Assembly: GCF_000164865.1 (NCBI RefSeq) | Contig: NC_014618.1 | Location: 4,154,001-4,218,000 of the forward strand | Direction: 5' to 3' | Source: [Enterobacter] lignolyticus SCF1 | Lineage (GTDB): Bacteria > Pseudomonadota > Gammaproteobacteria > Enterobacterales > Enterobacteriaceae | Length of the DNA: 64,000 bases | Shown: positions 18,762-26,997 of the stretch, one piece after another | How positions within the stretch are numbered: the stretch's first letter is position 1 | Layout: each line of letters begins with the position of its first letter | The notes under the pieces: model-generated | Database searches by the model: none | The model's input: only the letters and a program-made list of their open reading frames with translations | Told to the model about the DNA's origin: nothing | Position numbers and translations under genes: made by a program

Positions 18762-19781
18762 ATGTCGATGATAAAAAGCTACGCCGCCAGAGAAGCCGGC
18801 GCCGATCTCGAGCTCTGGGAGTACGATGCGGGTGAACTCGGGCCGGATGATGTCGAAGTGCAGGTAGATTACTGCGGGATCTGCCACTCGGATCTGTCGA
18901 TGATCGACAACGAATGGGGCATGTCGCAGTACCCGCTGGTCGCCGGACACGAGGTGATTGGCCGCGTGGCGGCGCTGGGCGCGGCGGCGCAGAACAAAGG
19001 CCTGAAGGTAGGCCAGCGCGTGGGCGTGGGCTGGACGGCGCACAGCTGCGGGCACTGCGACGCCTGCATCAGCGGCAACCAGATCAACTGCCTGGAAGGC
19101 TCCCTGCCGACCATCATGAACCGCGGCGGCTTTGCCGATAAGCTGCGCGCCGACTGGCAATGGGTGATCCCGCTGCCGGAAGGGATCGATTTCGCCTCCG
19201 CAGGCCCGCTGCTGTGCGGCGGCATTACCGTCTTTAAACCGCTGCTGATGCACCACGTAACCGCCACCAGCCGCGTCGGGGTGATCGGCATCGGCGGTCT
19301 GGGGCATATCGCTATCAAGCTGCTGCGCGCCATGGGCGCAGAGGTAACCGCCTTCAGCTCGAACCCGGCCAAACAGCAGGAAGTGCTGGCGATGGGCGCG
19401 GATAAGGTGGTGAACAGCCGCGATCCGGAGGCGCTGAAGGCGCTCGCCGGGCAGTTCGACCTGATCATCAACACCGTCAACGTCGACCTCGACTGGCAGC
19501 CCTATTTTGAAGCGCTGGCGTATGGCGGCAACTTCCACACCGTCGGCGCGGTGATGAAGCCGCTGGCGGTACCGGCCTTCACCCTGATTGGCGGCGACCG
19601 CAGCGTCTCCGGCTCAGCGACCGGCAACCCGGCTGAGCTGCGCACGCTGATGAAGTTCGCCGGTCGCGCGAAGGTTGCGCCGACGACGCAGGAGTTCCCG
19701 ATGTCGCAAATCAACGCGGCGTTAAAGCACGTTCGCGAGGGGAAAGCCCGCTACCGCGTAGTGCTGAAAGCGGATTTTTAA
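18762..19781 (+). CDS. ahr: NADPH-dependent aldehyde reductase Ahr (YjgB), zinc MDR family
   Basis: A 339-residue medium-chain dehydrogenase, the same length as E. coli Ahr. The catalytic zinc site is in YCGICHSD and AGHEV; the structural zinc cysteines are in CGHCDACISGNQINC; the nucleotide-binding glycine motif is GVIGIGGLGHIA. It reduces a broad range of aldehydes, mostly with NADPH. I start it at the ATG at 18762 after a GGGGAAG site; the frame stays open further upstream, but without conserved residues. In this family ahr is the normal neighbour of leuX, so it marks the chromosomal side of the island junction. Confidence 0.92.
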   Translation: MSMIKSYAAREAGADLELWEYDAGELGPDDVEVQVDYCGICHSDLSMIDNEWGMSQYPLVAGHEVIGRVAALGAAAQNKGLKVGQRVGVGWTAHSCGHCDACISGNQINCLEGSLPTIMNRGGFADKLRADWQWVIPLPEGIDFASAGPLLCGGITVFKPLLMHHVTATSRVGVIGIGGLGHIAIKLLRAMGAEVTAFSSNPAKQQEVLAMGADKVVNSRDPEALKALAGQFDLIINTVNVDLDWQPYFEALAYGGNFHTVGAVMKPLAVPAFTLIGGDRSVSGSATGNPAELRTLMKFAGRAKVAPTTQEFPMSQINAALKHVREGKARYRVVLKADF

Positions 19782-19791
19782 TCCGTCGTCC

Positions 19792-19820
19792 GGTTCCCTC
19801 TTCCGGTGGGAGAGGGAACC
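19792..19820. repeat. Dispersed palindrome copy 1 (ccctct...agaggg type)
   Basis: Arms GGTTCCCTCT and AGAGGGAACC are separated by nine bases, starting 10 bases after the ahr stop. It is one of four related palindromes in this window, all at gene ends, and can act as a 3' hairpin although no T-run follows. Confidence 0.65.
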
Positions 19821-19909
19821 CCATTCCCGGCTGTTCATAAAACCGTCACCCCCTCGCCATGCTGTTGCAGTAATCCCTTCCCACACTGTCTGGCTTCTGA
19901 AACGCCTTT

Positions 19910-20800
19910 ATGAGCCCGCAGACGATGACGAAAAAAACCTGGTTACCCTGGCTAATCCTCTCGCCTTCCCTGCTGTTTTTGCTGCTTTTTACATACTTCC
20001 CGCTGGTGCGGTCGGTGTATGACAGCCTGTTCGATACTCGTATGGCGGGCGACAGCGCGCCGTTCGTCGGGGCGGGCAACTTCAGCCGCCTGTTTGCCGA
20101 CGGGGTGTTCTGGCAGTCGCTGATCAACAACCTCGTCTATATCCTGCTGACGGTGATCCCCGGCGTGACGCTGGCGCTGCTGCTCGCCGTGGCGCTGTGG
20201 GAGAACCACCGCGTCAACCGCTGGCTGCGCACCGCGTTCTTCTTCCCGATGATTATCCCGATGGTCAGCGCCGCCGCGCTGTGGCTGTTTATCTTTATGC
20301 CGGGGATGGGCATGCTGGACTACTACCTCGCGAAGCTGTTCGGGCCGATGAACAACAACTGGCTCGGGCGCAGCAGCAGCGCCCTGTACGCGCTGGCGCT
20401 GATCGGCGTGTGGAAGTTCGCCGGTTACTACATGCTGTTCTTTCTCGCCGGGCTGCAGAGCCTCCCGGCGTCGGCGCGGGAGGCGGCGCTGATGGAGGGC
20501 GCCACGCCGACCCAGGTGTTCTTTAAGGTGACGCTGCCGCTGCTGCGCCCGACGCTGAGCTTCGTGGTGACCACCGCGCTTATCTACTCGATTACCCAGA
20601 TTGACCACGTGGCGGTGATGACCCACGGCGGGCCGGATAACGCCACCAGCGTGCTGCTCTACTACATCCAGAACCTGGCGTGGGACACCCACGACCTCGG
20701 CAAAGCCTCCGCCGCGACCTTTCTGACGCTGGCCGGGCTGTTTGTCTTCTCCATTGTGAACCTGAAACTACTGGAACGAGGCGCACACCATGAGCGTTGA
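19910..20800 (+). CDS. ABC transporter permease (MalF/UgpA type) of the glycerophosphodiester operon
   Basis: A 296-residue inner-membrane protein with six predicted transmembrane segments, the first at residues 12-32. The EAA loop that contacts the ATPase reads EAALMEGATPTQVFFKVTLP. It belongs to the sugar/glycerol-phosphate (CUT1) permease family. It is the first gene of a five-gene operon with the second permease (11-bp overlap), a GpdQ phosphodiesterase, the ATPase and a binding protein, so the cargo is probably a glycerophosphodiester or glycerol phosphate. The start ATG at 19910 has no strong ribosome site; a second ATG at 19925 is possible. Confidence 0.85.
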   Translation: MSPQTMTKKTWLPWLILSPSLLFLLLFTYFPLVRSVYDSLFDTRMAGDSAPFVGAGNFSRLFADGVFWQSLINNLVYILLTVIPGVTLALLLAVALWENHRVNRWLRTAFFFPMIIPMVSAAALWLFIFMPGMGMLDYYLAKLFGPMNNNWLGRSSSALYALALIGVWKFAGYYMLFFLAGLQSLPASAREAALMEGATPTQVFFKVTLPLLRPTLSFVVTTALIYSITQIDHVAVMTHGGPDNATSVLLYYIQNLAWDTHDLGKASAATFLTLAGLFVFSIVNLKLLERGAHHER

Positions 20801-21677
20801 GATCTCCCCGGCGATTCCCCGCCCGCAAAGCCTGCCGCGCCCGCTGTGGCTGCGCCTGCGCCAATCCAAATCCGTCACCCTCGGGGTGCTGATGTGCTGC
20901 CTGGCGCTGCTGTGGCTAAGCCCGTTCCTGTGGATGCTCTCCTCGGCCTTCAGCGCCAGCACCTTCGGCGAAGGCATGGCCTCCGTGCTCCCTCGCCTGC
21001 CGCTGACCCTGGATAACTTTATCGACGCCTGGCGCAGCGCCGACTGGCTGAGCCTGTACGCCAACACGCTGATCTTCGCCTTCGGCACCTTCGCGGTGCA
21101 GCTGCTGACCATCACCACCGCGGGGTATGTTTTCGCCTGCCACGAGTTTCGCGGCAAACAGACTCTGTTCCTGCTGTTCCTGGTGCAGCTGATGATCATG
21201 CCGGTGGTGATGATGGTGCCGAACATGATGACCCTGAAAACCTTCGGCCTGCTCAATACCCTGACCGGGGTGATGATGCCCTATTTCACCTCGGCGTTCG
21301 GCGTGTTCCTGATGCGCCAGGCCTTTCTCACCATCCCGAAAGAGCTGGAAGAGGCGGCGCTGATGGAGGGCTGCCGCTGGTGGCAGGTGCTGTACCGCGT
21401 GCTGCTGCCGATGTCGTGGCCGTCGGTGCTGGCCTTCGCCACAGTAAGTATTACCTATCACTGGAACGAGTACCTGTGGCCGCTGATGATGCTCAACGAC
21501 CCGGATAAACAGGTGCTGACCGTAGGACTGGTGTCGTTCGCCATGGGCGCGGAGTCCGGCGGCCAGTGGGGCGTTATCAGCGCCGGTACGCTGATGGTCT
21601 GCCTGCCGCTGATGCTCGCATTTATCGCTTTCCAGAAGCAGTTCCTCAGAAGCTTCGGCTTCTCCGGCATTAAATAA
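20790..21677 (+). CDS. ABC transporter permease (MalG/UgpE type)
   Basis: A 295-residue second permease with six predicted membrane segments and EAA loop EAALMEGCRWWQVLYRVLLP, the MalG/UgpE partner of the preceding gene. The translation start overlaps that gene by 11 bp, typical of permease pairs made in equal amounts. gpdQ follows after 11 bases. The cargo is inferred from the operon rather than from the permease itself. Confidence 0.85.
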   Translation: MSVEISPAIPRPQSLPRPLWLRLRQSKSVTLGVLMCCLALLWLSPFLWMLSSAFSASTFGEGMASVLPRLPLTLDNFIDAWRSADWLSLYANTLIFAFGTFAVQLLTITTAGYVFACHEFRGKQTLFLLFLVQLMIMPVVMMVPNMMTLKTFGLLNTLTGVMMPYFTSAFGVFLMRQAFLTIPKELEEAALMEGCRWWQVLYRVLLPMSWPSVLAFATVSITYHWNEYLWPLMMLNDPDKQVLTVGLVSFAMGAESGGQWGVISAGTLMVCLPLMLAFIAFQKQFLRSFGFSGIK

Positions 21678-21688
21678 GGAGTGTAATT

Positions 21689-22525
21689 ATGCTGTTAGCG
21701 CATATTTCGGATACCCATTTCCGCAGTCAGAACCACAAGCTGTACGGCTTTATCGACGTTAACGCCGGCAACGCCGACGTCGTCTCCCAGCTGAACGGCC
21801 TGCGCGAGCGCCCGGACGCGGTGGTGGTGAGCGGTGATATCGTCAACTGCGGCCGCCCGGAGGAGTATCAGGTCGCCCGCCAGGTGCTCGGCGCGCTGCG
21901 CTACCCGCTACTGCTGATCCCCGGCAACCACGACGACAAGGCCTGTTTCCTTGAATACCTGCGCCCGCTGTGCCCGCAGCTCGGCAGCGACCCGCAGAAC
22001 ATGCGCTACGCCATCGACGATTTCGCTACCCGCCTGCTGTTTATCGACTCAAGCCTCGCCGGACACGCTAAAGGCTGGCTCACCGACAACACCGTCGCCT
22101 GGCTGGAGGCCCAGCTGTCCGACGCGGGCGACAAGCCGACGGCGGTGTTTATGCACCACCCGCCGCTGCCGCTCGGCAACGCGCAGATGGACCCTATCGC
22201 CTGTGAAAACGGCCACCGCCTGCTGGCGCTGGTGGAACGCTTTCCGTCGCTGGTGCGCATCTTCTGCGGCCATAACCACAACCTGACGATGACCCAGTAC
22301 CGCCAGGCGACGATCGCCACCCTCCCGGCGACGGTACACCAGGTGCCGTACTGCCATGAGGACACCCGCCCGTACTACGACATGTCGCCGCCGTCCTGCC
22401 TGATGCACCGCCAGGTGGGCGAACAGTGGGTGAGCTACCAGCACTCGCTGGCGCACTACGCCGGGCCGTGGCTGTACGACGAGCACATCAGCTGCCCCAC
22501 CGACGAGCGCCGTTCGCCATGCTGA
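21689..22525 (+). CDS. gpdQ: Glycerophosphodiesterase GpdQ (binuclear metallophosphoesterase)
   Basis: A 278-residue calcineurin-like phosphoesterase. All metal ligands known for the Enterobacter aerogenes GpdQ enzyme are at the same positions: D8, H10, D50, N80, H156, H195 and H197 (motifs ISDTHF, SGDIVNCGR, GNHDD, FMHHPP, CGHNH). The enzyme hydrolyses glycerophosphodiesters such as glycerophosphoethanolamine, and also some synthetic phosphate diesters and triesters. No signal peptide, so it is cytoplasmic and acts after uptake by the surrounding ABC transporter. Its TGA overlaps the ATG of the ATPase gene (ATGCTGA). The first ~270 residues match the family; the last few (RRSPC) appear lengthened by the overlap. 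Confidence 0.93.
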   Translation: MLLAHISDTHFRSQNHKLYGFIDVNAGNADVVSQLNGLRERPDAVVVSGDIVNCGRPEEYQVARQVLGALRYPLLLIPGNHDDKACFLEYLRPLCPQLGSDPQNMRYAIDDFATRLLFIDSSLAGHAKGWLTDNTVAWLEAQLSDAGDKPTAVFMHHPPLPLGNAQMDPIACENGHRLLALVERFPSLVRIFCGHNHNLTMTQYRQATIATLPATVHQVPYCHEDTRPYYDMSPPSCLMHRQVGEQWVSYQHSLAHYAGPWLYDEHISCPTDERRSPC

Positions 22526-23586
22526 GACTGCAAAACGTCAGCAAACAGTTCGACGGCAAACCGGCGCTGAGCGCGCTGTCGCTGGAGATCCGCGACGGCG
22601 AGTTCGTGGTGCTGGTGGGGCCGTCCGGCTGTGGGAAAAGCACCTTGCTGCGCCTGCTGGCCGGGCTTGACGAGGTCAGCGGCGGCGAGATCTGGCTACG
22701 GGAGGAGAACATCACCACGATGACGCCGCGCGAGCGCAACTTCGCGATGATCTTCCAGAACTACGCCCTGTTCCCGCACCTGTCCGTGCGGGACAACATC
22801 ACCTTCGGCATGAAGATCCGCAAAGAGGATAAGGCCAGCTGGCAGCCGCGCCTGGCGCAGGTGGCACAGATGCTGCAGCTCGACGACCTGCTGGACCGCA
22901 AGCCGGCGAAGCTCTCCGGCGGCCAGCGCCAGCGGGTGGCGATGGCCCGCGCCATTGTGCGCAACCCGCGTCTGTTTCTGATGGACGAGCCGCTCTCAAA
23001 CCTCGACGCCCGCCTGCGCACCGAGGTGCGCGACAGCATTATGGCCCTGCACCAGCAGCTGAAAACCAGCACTGTCTACGTCACCCACGACCAGACCGAG
23101 GCGATGTCGATGGCCGACCGCATCGTGGTACTCAACGGCGGCCACGTGCAGCAGGTCGGCAGGCCGGAACACCTCTACGCCCGCCCGGCCAACCTGTTCG
23201 TCGCCGGGTTTATCGGCTCCCCGGCGATGAACCTGCTGCGGCTGCCCTGCGCCGAAGGCCAGGTGCGGGTAGGCGAGCTCACCTACCCGCTGCCGCCCGC
23301 CTGGGCTACGCAGCGCGAGGTCTGGTTTGGCCTGCGCCCGGAGCACATTACCGATAGCCCCGGCCCGCAGGCGCTGACGCTGCCCGCGACGGTGATTCAA
23401 CGCGAACTGATGGGCGCAGACTATCTGCTCCACGTCAGCACGCCGACGGGCGCTCTGCGCTATACGCGCCGCCACCGCGGAGCGATCCCGGAGAAAGGCG
23501 ATACGCTGACCCTCGGCTTTTCACCGGCGGATATTCATCTTTTTCATGCTGAGACACAGCACAACTTACTGCACAAGGAGAGTTAA
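22519..23586 (+). CDS. ABC transporter ATP-binding protein (UgpC/MalK type)
   Basis: A 355-residue ATPase: Walker A GPSGCGKST, Q-loop at FQNYALFPHLSVRDN, signature LSGGQRQRVAMARA, Walker B LFLMDEPLSNLD, and H-loop TVYVTHDQTEAMSM. A C-terminal TOBE-type domain of about 110 residues is present, as in UgpC and MalK. The start ATG at 22519 is set by MLRLQNVSKQF and overlaps the gpdQ stop. It powers the permease pair of this operon. Confidence 0.9.
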   Translation: MLRLQNVSKQFDGKPALSALSLEIRDGEFVVLVGPSGCGKSTLLRLLAGLDEVSGGEIWLREENITTMTPRERNFAMIFQNYALFPHLSVRDNITFGMKIRKEDKASWQPRLAQVAQMLQLDDLLDRKPAKLSGGQRQRVAMARAIVRNPRLFLMDEPLSNLDARLRTEVRDSIMALHQQLKTSTVYVTHDQTEAMSMADRIVVLNGGHVQQVGRPEHLYARPANLFVAGFIGSPAMNLLRLPCAEGQVRVGELTYPLPPAWATQREVWFGLRPEHITDSPGPQALTLPATVIQRELMGADYLLHVSTPTGALRYTRRHRGAIPEKGDTLTLGFSPADIHLFHAETQHNLLHKES

Positions 23587-23588
23587 CC

Positions 23589-24911
23589 ATGTTTACGCCC
23601 CTGAGACCGTCGTTGCAGGCGCTCGCCCTGAGCCTTACCCTTGCCGTCAGCGGCGCTGCGCTGGCGAAAGAGAAGATTGACTTCATGTTCCCGGCGCCGG
23701 TCGACGGCAAGCTGACCATGGAGATGACCCGCGTGATCAAGGCCTTCAACGATGCCCAGCAGGACGTCGAAGTGCGCGGCATCTTTACCGGCAACTACGA
23801 CACCACCAAAATTAAAGCGGAATCCGCGCAAAAGGCCGGGCAGCCGCCGGCGCTGGTTATCATGTCGGCGAACTTCACCACCGATCTGGCGCTGAAGGAT
23901 GAAATCCTGCCGATGGACGAACTGTTCAAATTCGGCGACCGTAAGGCGGGCGAGGTGCTGCAAAACGACTTCTGGCCCGCGATGCATAAAAATGCGCAGA
24001 TGATGGGCGTGACCTATGCGATCCCGTTCCATAACTCAACGCCGATCCTCTACTACAACAAAACCCTGTTCGACCAGGCCGGTATTACCCAGCCGCCGCA
24101 AACCTGGGACCAGCTGCTGGCGGACGCCAAAAAGCTTACCGACGAGAGCAAAGGCCAGTGGGGCATAATGCTGCCGTCAACCAACGACGACTACGGCGGC
24201 TGGATCTTCTCGGCGCTGGTGCGCGCCAACGGCGGCAAATACTTTAACGAAGACTACCCGGGCGAAGTCTATTACGACGACCCGACTACCGTCGGCGCGC
24301 TGCGCTTCTGGCAGAACATGATCTATCGCGACAAAGTCATGCCCTCCGGCGTGCTTAACTCAAAGCAGATCAGCGCCGCCTTCTTTAGCGGCAAGGTCGG
24401 CATGGCGATGCTGAGCACCGGGGCGCTGGGCTTTATGCGCGAAAACACCAAAGACTTTGAGCTCGGCGTGGCGATGCTGCCCGCCAAAGCCCAGCGCGCG
24501 GTGCCGATCGGCGGCGCCAGCCTGGTGAGCTTTAAGGGCATTAACGAAGCGCAGAAAAAAGCGGCGTACCAGTTTCTCGAGTACCTGACCAGCCCGCAGG
24601 TCAACGGCGCCTGGAGCCGCTTCACCGGCTACTTCTCGCCGCTGAAAGCCGCCTATGACACGCCGGACATGAAGGCCTATCTGCAGCAGGACCCTCGCGC
24701 CGCCATCGCCCTTGAGCAGCTGAAGTACGCCCATCCGTGGTACTCCACCTACGAAACCGTCGCGGTGCGCAAGGCGATGGAAAACCAACTGGCCGCGGTG
24801 GTGAACGACCAGAAGGTGACCCCGGAGGCCGCCGCCAAAGCCGCCCAGCAGGAGGCGGACACGCTGATGAAGCCCTACGTGGAGAAAACCGCGCTGGCCG
24901 AGGTGAAATAA
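23589..24911 (+). CDS. Periplasmic solute-binding protein (UgpB type)
   Basis: A 440-residue extracellular binding protein with a standard signal peptide (MFTPLRPSLQALALSLTLAV..., cleavage after SGAALA). The mature part has the MalE/UgpB fold pattern (IDFMFPAPVDGKL at the start; PFHNSTPILYYNKTLF in the ligand-binding lobe). It starts two bases after the ATPase stop with a GGAG site just upstream. It is the substrate-recognising part of the transporter; a glycerophosphodiester ligand is inferred from linkage to gpdQ. Confidence 0.88.
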   Translation: MFTPLRPSLQALALSLTLAVSGAALAKEKIDFMFPAPVDGKLTMEMTRVIKAFNDAQQDVEVRGIFTGNYDTTKIKAESAQKAGQPPALVIMSANFTTDLALKDEILPMDELFKFGDRKAGEVLQNDFWPAMHKNAQMMGVTYAIPFHNSTPILYYNKTLFDQAGITQPPQTWDQLLADAKKLTDESKGQWGIMLPSTNDDYGGWIFSALVRANGGKYFNEDYPGEVYYDDPTTVGALRFWQNMIYRDKVMPSGVLNSKQISAAFFSGKVGMAMLSTGALGFMRENTKDFELGVAMLPAKAQRAVPIGGASLVSFKGINEAQKKAAYQFLEYLTSPQVNGAWSRFTGYFSPLKAAYDTPDMKAYLQQDPRAAIALEQLKYAHPWYSTYETVAVRKAMENQLAAVVNDQKVTPEAAAKAAQQEADTLMKPYVEKTALAEVK

Positions 24912-24960
24912 CGCCCCCGCTTTTAGGACCTCTCGTGCTGAGGCGTTAGCGATTTTCCCT

Positions 24961-25006
24961 CTATGGTTAGTGCAGGTGATACACTGTCCCCTGTTTCTAA
25001 CCATAG
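24961..25006. repeat. Inverted repeat before the GDCCVxC gene
   Basis: Perfect 10-bp arms CTATGGTTAG and CTAACCATAG are separated by 26 bases, between the binding-protein gene and the small cysteine-rich gene. The spacing suits an operator for a dimeric regulator rather than a compact terminator. Confidence 0.5.
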
Positions 25007-25047
25007 TGGTCTGGTGTGCAGGATCACTCTCTGAGAGCACAAATACG

Positions 25048-25278
25048 ATGACTTCTGATACCGTTCTGATGTCTGAAATTACCTGCCCCGCATGTGGTTT
25101 TAAAAAACAGGAACAGATGCCTGTGGATGCATGCCTGTGGTTTTATGAGTGCGAACACTGCCATACGCAACTTAAACCCAAAGCGGGTGATTGCTGCGTC
25201 TTTTGTTCTTACGGTTCTGTTCCTTGCCCGCCAGTACAGCAGTCCATGCAGCACGGACTGAAAGGGTGTTGCCAGTGA
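25048..25278 (+). CDS. Small GDCCVxC-family cysteine-rich protein
   Basis: A 76-residue protein with two CxxC-type pairs (CPACGF, CEHCHTQ) and the family signature GDCCVFCSYGSVPCPP. Such proteins are presumed to bind a metal through their cysteines; their exact role is unsettled, and some homologues are annotated as selenoproteins or lie near mercury-resistance genes. I chose the ATG at 25048 (MTSDTVLMSEITCPACGF); the extra 26 residues of the longer frame cover the inverted repeat and look non-coding. Confidence 0.75.
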   Translation: MTSDTVLMSEITCPACGFKKQEQMPVDACLWFYECEHCHTQLKPKAGDCCVFCSYGSVPCPPVQQSMQHGLKGCCQ

Positions 25279-25354
25279 TGCCATCATTTTTCTGACGACG
25301 GTACCACCCGTCGGGTTGCCTATACTGCACGCAGGATATAACGGAGGATGACAC

Positions 25355-25498
25355 ATGAGCTCACCGTTGCAGATTGCCCGCACTCAGGATAGACAACTCT
25401 TTTTACTACCAGACATGGCGAAAAGCGCGGCGCGGCAGGTCACTAACCAGATTGTGCGCGGGGTGCTGGGCAGCCTGATGGGCGGCAGGCGGCGCTAA
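25355..25498 (+). pseudogene. yjgR: Internally deleted yjgR remnant (47 codons)
   Basis: This short frame starts MSSPLQIARTQDRQLFLLP, which resembles the N-terminus of YjgR (DUF853, HerA-like ATPase of about 500 residues, normally encoded at this locus). It then jumps after DMA to KSAARQVTNQIVRGVLG and ends GSLMGGRRR, which resembles the YjgR C-terminus. The Walker A and B motifs and some 450 residues are missing, so this is an in-frame deletion scar. The ribosome site (GGAGG, 8 bases upstream) is intact, so a small product may still be made. The family match is from memory of YjgR and should be confirmed by alignment. Confidence 0.65.
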
Positions 25499-25518
25499 AC
25501 GTCAGGCATAAAAAATGG

Positions 25519-25532
25519 CCGCTCAGGAGCGG
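25519..25532. repeat. Left target-site duplication of the IS4-like element
   Basis: CCGCTCAGGAGCGG directly precedes the element, and an identical 14-bp copy follows it at 26961. The duplicated bases are themselves most of a hairpin stem. Confidence 0.9.
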
Positions 25533-25550
25533 TAATGCCAGTCAGTTAAG
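25533..25550. repeat. IS4-like left inverted repeat
   Basis: TAATGCCAGTCAGTTAAG; pairs with the right end (26943-26960) with two mismatches. The transposase stop codon lies inside this end. Confidence 0.9.
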
Positions 25551-26876
25551 CGACTGACTGGCTGTTTTTCTCCAGGTTTTACTGTATTTCTGGGGCCTTT
25601 CTTTTACTGTTCGCGGGAAGGCTCTTTCCCTTCTTATCGGTAATTTCACCAACTGTCCCATGCTTTCAAGATCACGCATCAGCTCCGGGATACGACCTGG
25701 CGAAGCGCCCTGCAGAGTCATCAGCATTCGCATCACCATTCCACATGATTCTGAGAAGCTTAGCTGATTCGGCCAGTATCCCTTCAGGCTTCCCGCCATT
25801 TTAATCATCTGATATCTCACAAGATTATAGGCCAGTAACACTCCCCAGAGCTCCTGTTCTACAAGCTCTGGCTTTTTACTTCTCAGCGTCAGTCTGCTCA
25901 GTTGCATCGTCTGTTTTATCTCCCTGTAACCCAGTTCGATTTCCCACCGATGGCCGTACAGGTCTGCCATCTCACCGCCCGGGAAGCGCATTGCATCCGT
26001 CATTGACGTCAGCAGATGGCAGACTTTTCCTTTACGAGTGAACGTCAGCAGTCGCGCTGTTATTTCTTCACCCAGCTCCGGCCATTTTTTCCGTGCCTGC
26101 GGGCTGGTTTTCAGCGTGACCAGGTGATCGCCTTTACCCAGCTTTCTCTCCTCTTCATACTGTGCTCCCTTTTTCAGCGGGATCATCCAGTGCCGGTGTT
26201 CTCCCGCCAGGCTCCAGGCGTTCAGCAGACCCAGCGAGTAATAACCTTTATCCATCAAAGTCAGTGTGTTATCACCTGTCTGAGATATCAGCTGCTCTGC
26301 GAGTGCATTTTCGCTCTCTTTCATTGTGCCAAAGGCTGCAGCCGTGAGCAGATGGCTGGTCAGCTCCATCTGGCAGACCATTTTTACCTGCGGATAGAGT
26401 CCCGGTTTTCCGCCGTGTGTCTGACGCGGGAAGGCTGTATCATTTTCCGGCGTATCCTGTGTTCGCCAGACCACGCCATCCACGGCCAGCAGCGTCAGGC
26501 CGCACCAGTGTGGATGTGCCGTGGCTCCATGCCAGAGTTGTGCGGTTTGGGTGAATACACGGCGAACGGCCTCACTCCCCAGACGCTGGCGGGCCTGAAT
26601 AACGGCACTGGGGGCGACGAAAGGACGGTCGCCCGGCAGCATGATATCCAGGCGATTAACAATCTGGTGAAGAGGCTCCTTACGCTCAAGCGCCATACCG
26701 ACAATACACCAGACCATCATTTCCAGCGGCAGGCGGCGCTTGCGCAGGGTGACTGTGCCGGACTCAGCAAGGCAACGTGAGATAAGTTCAGGGTCGAGAT
26801 AATCCCCTAAAGAAGTCAGTGGGTTACGCAAAGAATCGTAACGGGAAACAAGATCAAGAGCCTGTCCAATGTGCAT
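25542..26876 (-). CDS. IS4-family transposase
   Basis: A 444-residue DDE transposase, nearly the same length and sequence as IS4 InsG. The catalytic triad can be placed at D in LLAVDGVVW, D in LTLMDKGYYS, and E in the IS4 YREK-type motif (WEIELGYREIKQTM, the Y-(2)-R-(3)-E-(6)-K signature). The frame is full-length, starting at ATG 26876. Some substitutions relative to IS4 spread over the C-terminus mean it is a close relative rather than identical. Confidence 0.95.
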   Translation of the reverse strand: MHIGQALDLVSRYDSLRNPLTSLGDYLDPELISRCLAESGTVTLRKRRLPLEMMVWCIVGMALERKEPLHQIVNRLDIMLPGDRPFVAPSAVIQARQRLGSEAVRRVFTQTAQLWHGATAHPHWCGLTLLAVDGVVWRTQDTPENDTAFPRQTHGGKPGLYPQVKMVCQMELTSHLLTAAAFGTMKESENALAEQLISQTGDNTLTLMDKGYYSLGLLNAWSLAGEHRHWMIPLKKGAQYEEERKLGKGDHLVTLKTSPQARKKWPELGEEITARLLTFTRKGKVCHLLTSMTDAMRFPGGEMADLYGHRWEIELGYREIKQTMQLSRLTLRSKKPELVEQELWGVLLAYNLVRYQMIKMAGSLKGYWPNQLSFSESCGMVMRMLMTLQGASPGRIPELMRDLESMGQLVKLPIRRERAFPRTVKERPQKYSKTWRKTASQSLN

Positions 26877-26942
26877 AAAAAAATCCGGAAACGGGTGAGC
26901 ATTTCCGGATTCTTACACAGCCACTGGATCGGTCAACCGATC

Positions 26943-26960
26943 CTTAACTGATCGGCATTA
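26943..26960. repeat. IS4-like right inverted repeat
   Basis: CTTAACTGATCGGCATTA on the plus strand, complementary to the left end with two mismatches. Confidence 0.9.
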
Positions 26961-26974
26961 CCGCTCAGGAGCGG
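26961..26974. repeat. Right target-site duplication of the IS4-like element
   Basis: CCGCTCAGGAGCGG, identical to 25519-25532. It continues into CCATTTTT, so the pre-insertion sequence would form a long A-rich/T-rich terminator hairpin. Confidence 0.9.
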
Positions 26975-26997
26975 CCATTTTTACACTACCACTGTCG

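Larger units (their letters stand above)
25533..26960. mobile_element. Complete IS4-like insertion sequence (1428 bp)
   Basis: Bounded by 18-bp imperfect inverted repeats: TAATGCCAGTCAGTTAAG on the left and, read inward from the right, TAATGCCGATCAGTTAAG (16 of 18 identical). A 14-bp direct duplication flanks it. The length is very close to the 1.43 kb of E. coli IS4, and its single transposase gene is intact. It sits within a terminator hairpin between the yjgR remnant and lptG. Intact ends, an intact gene and an identical duplication suggest a recent and possibly mobile copy. Confidence 0.95.

Noticed and set aside
24970..25047. N-terminal extension of the GDCCVxC protein
   Set aside because: The extra 26 codons lie over an inverted repeat and lack a ribosome site; the ATG at 25048 fits better.
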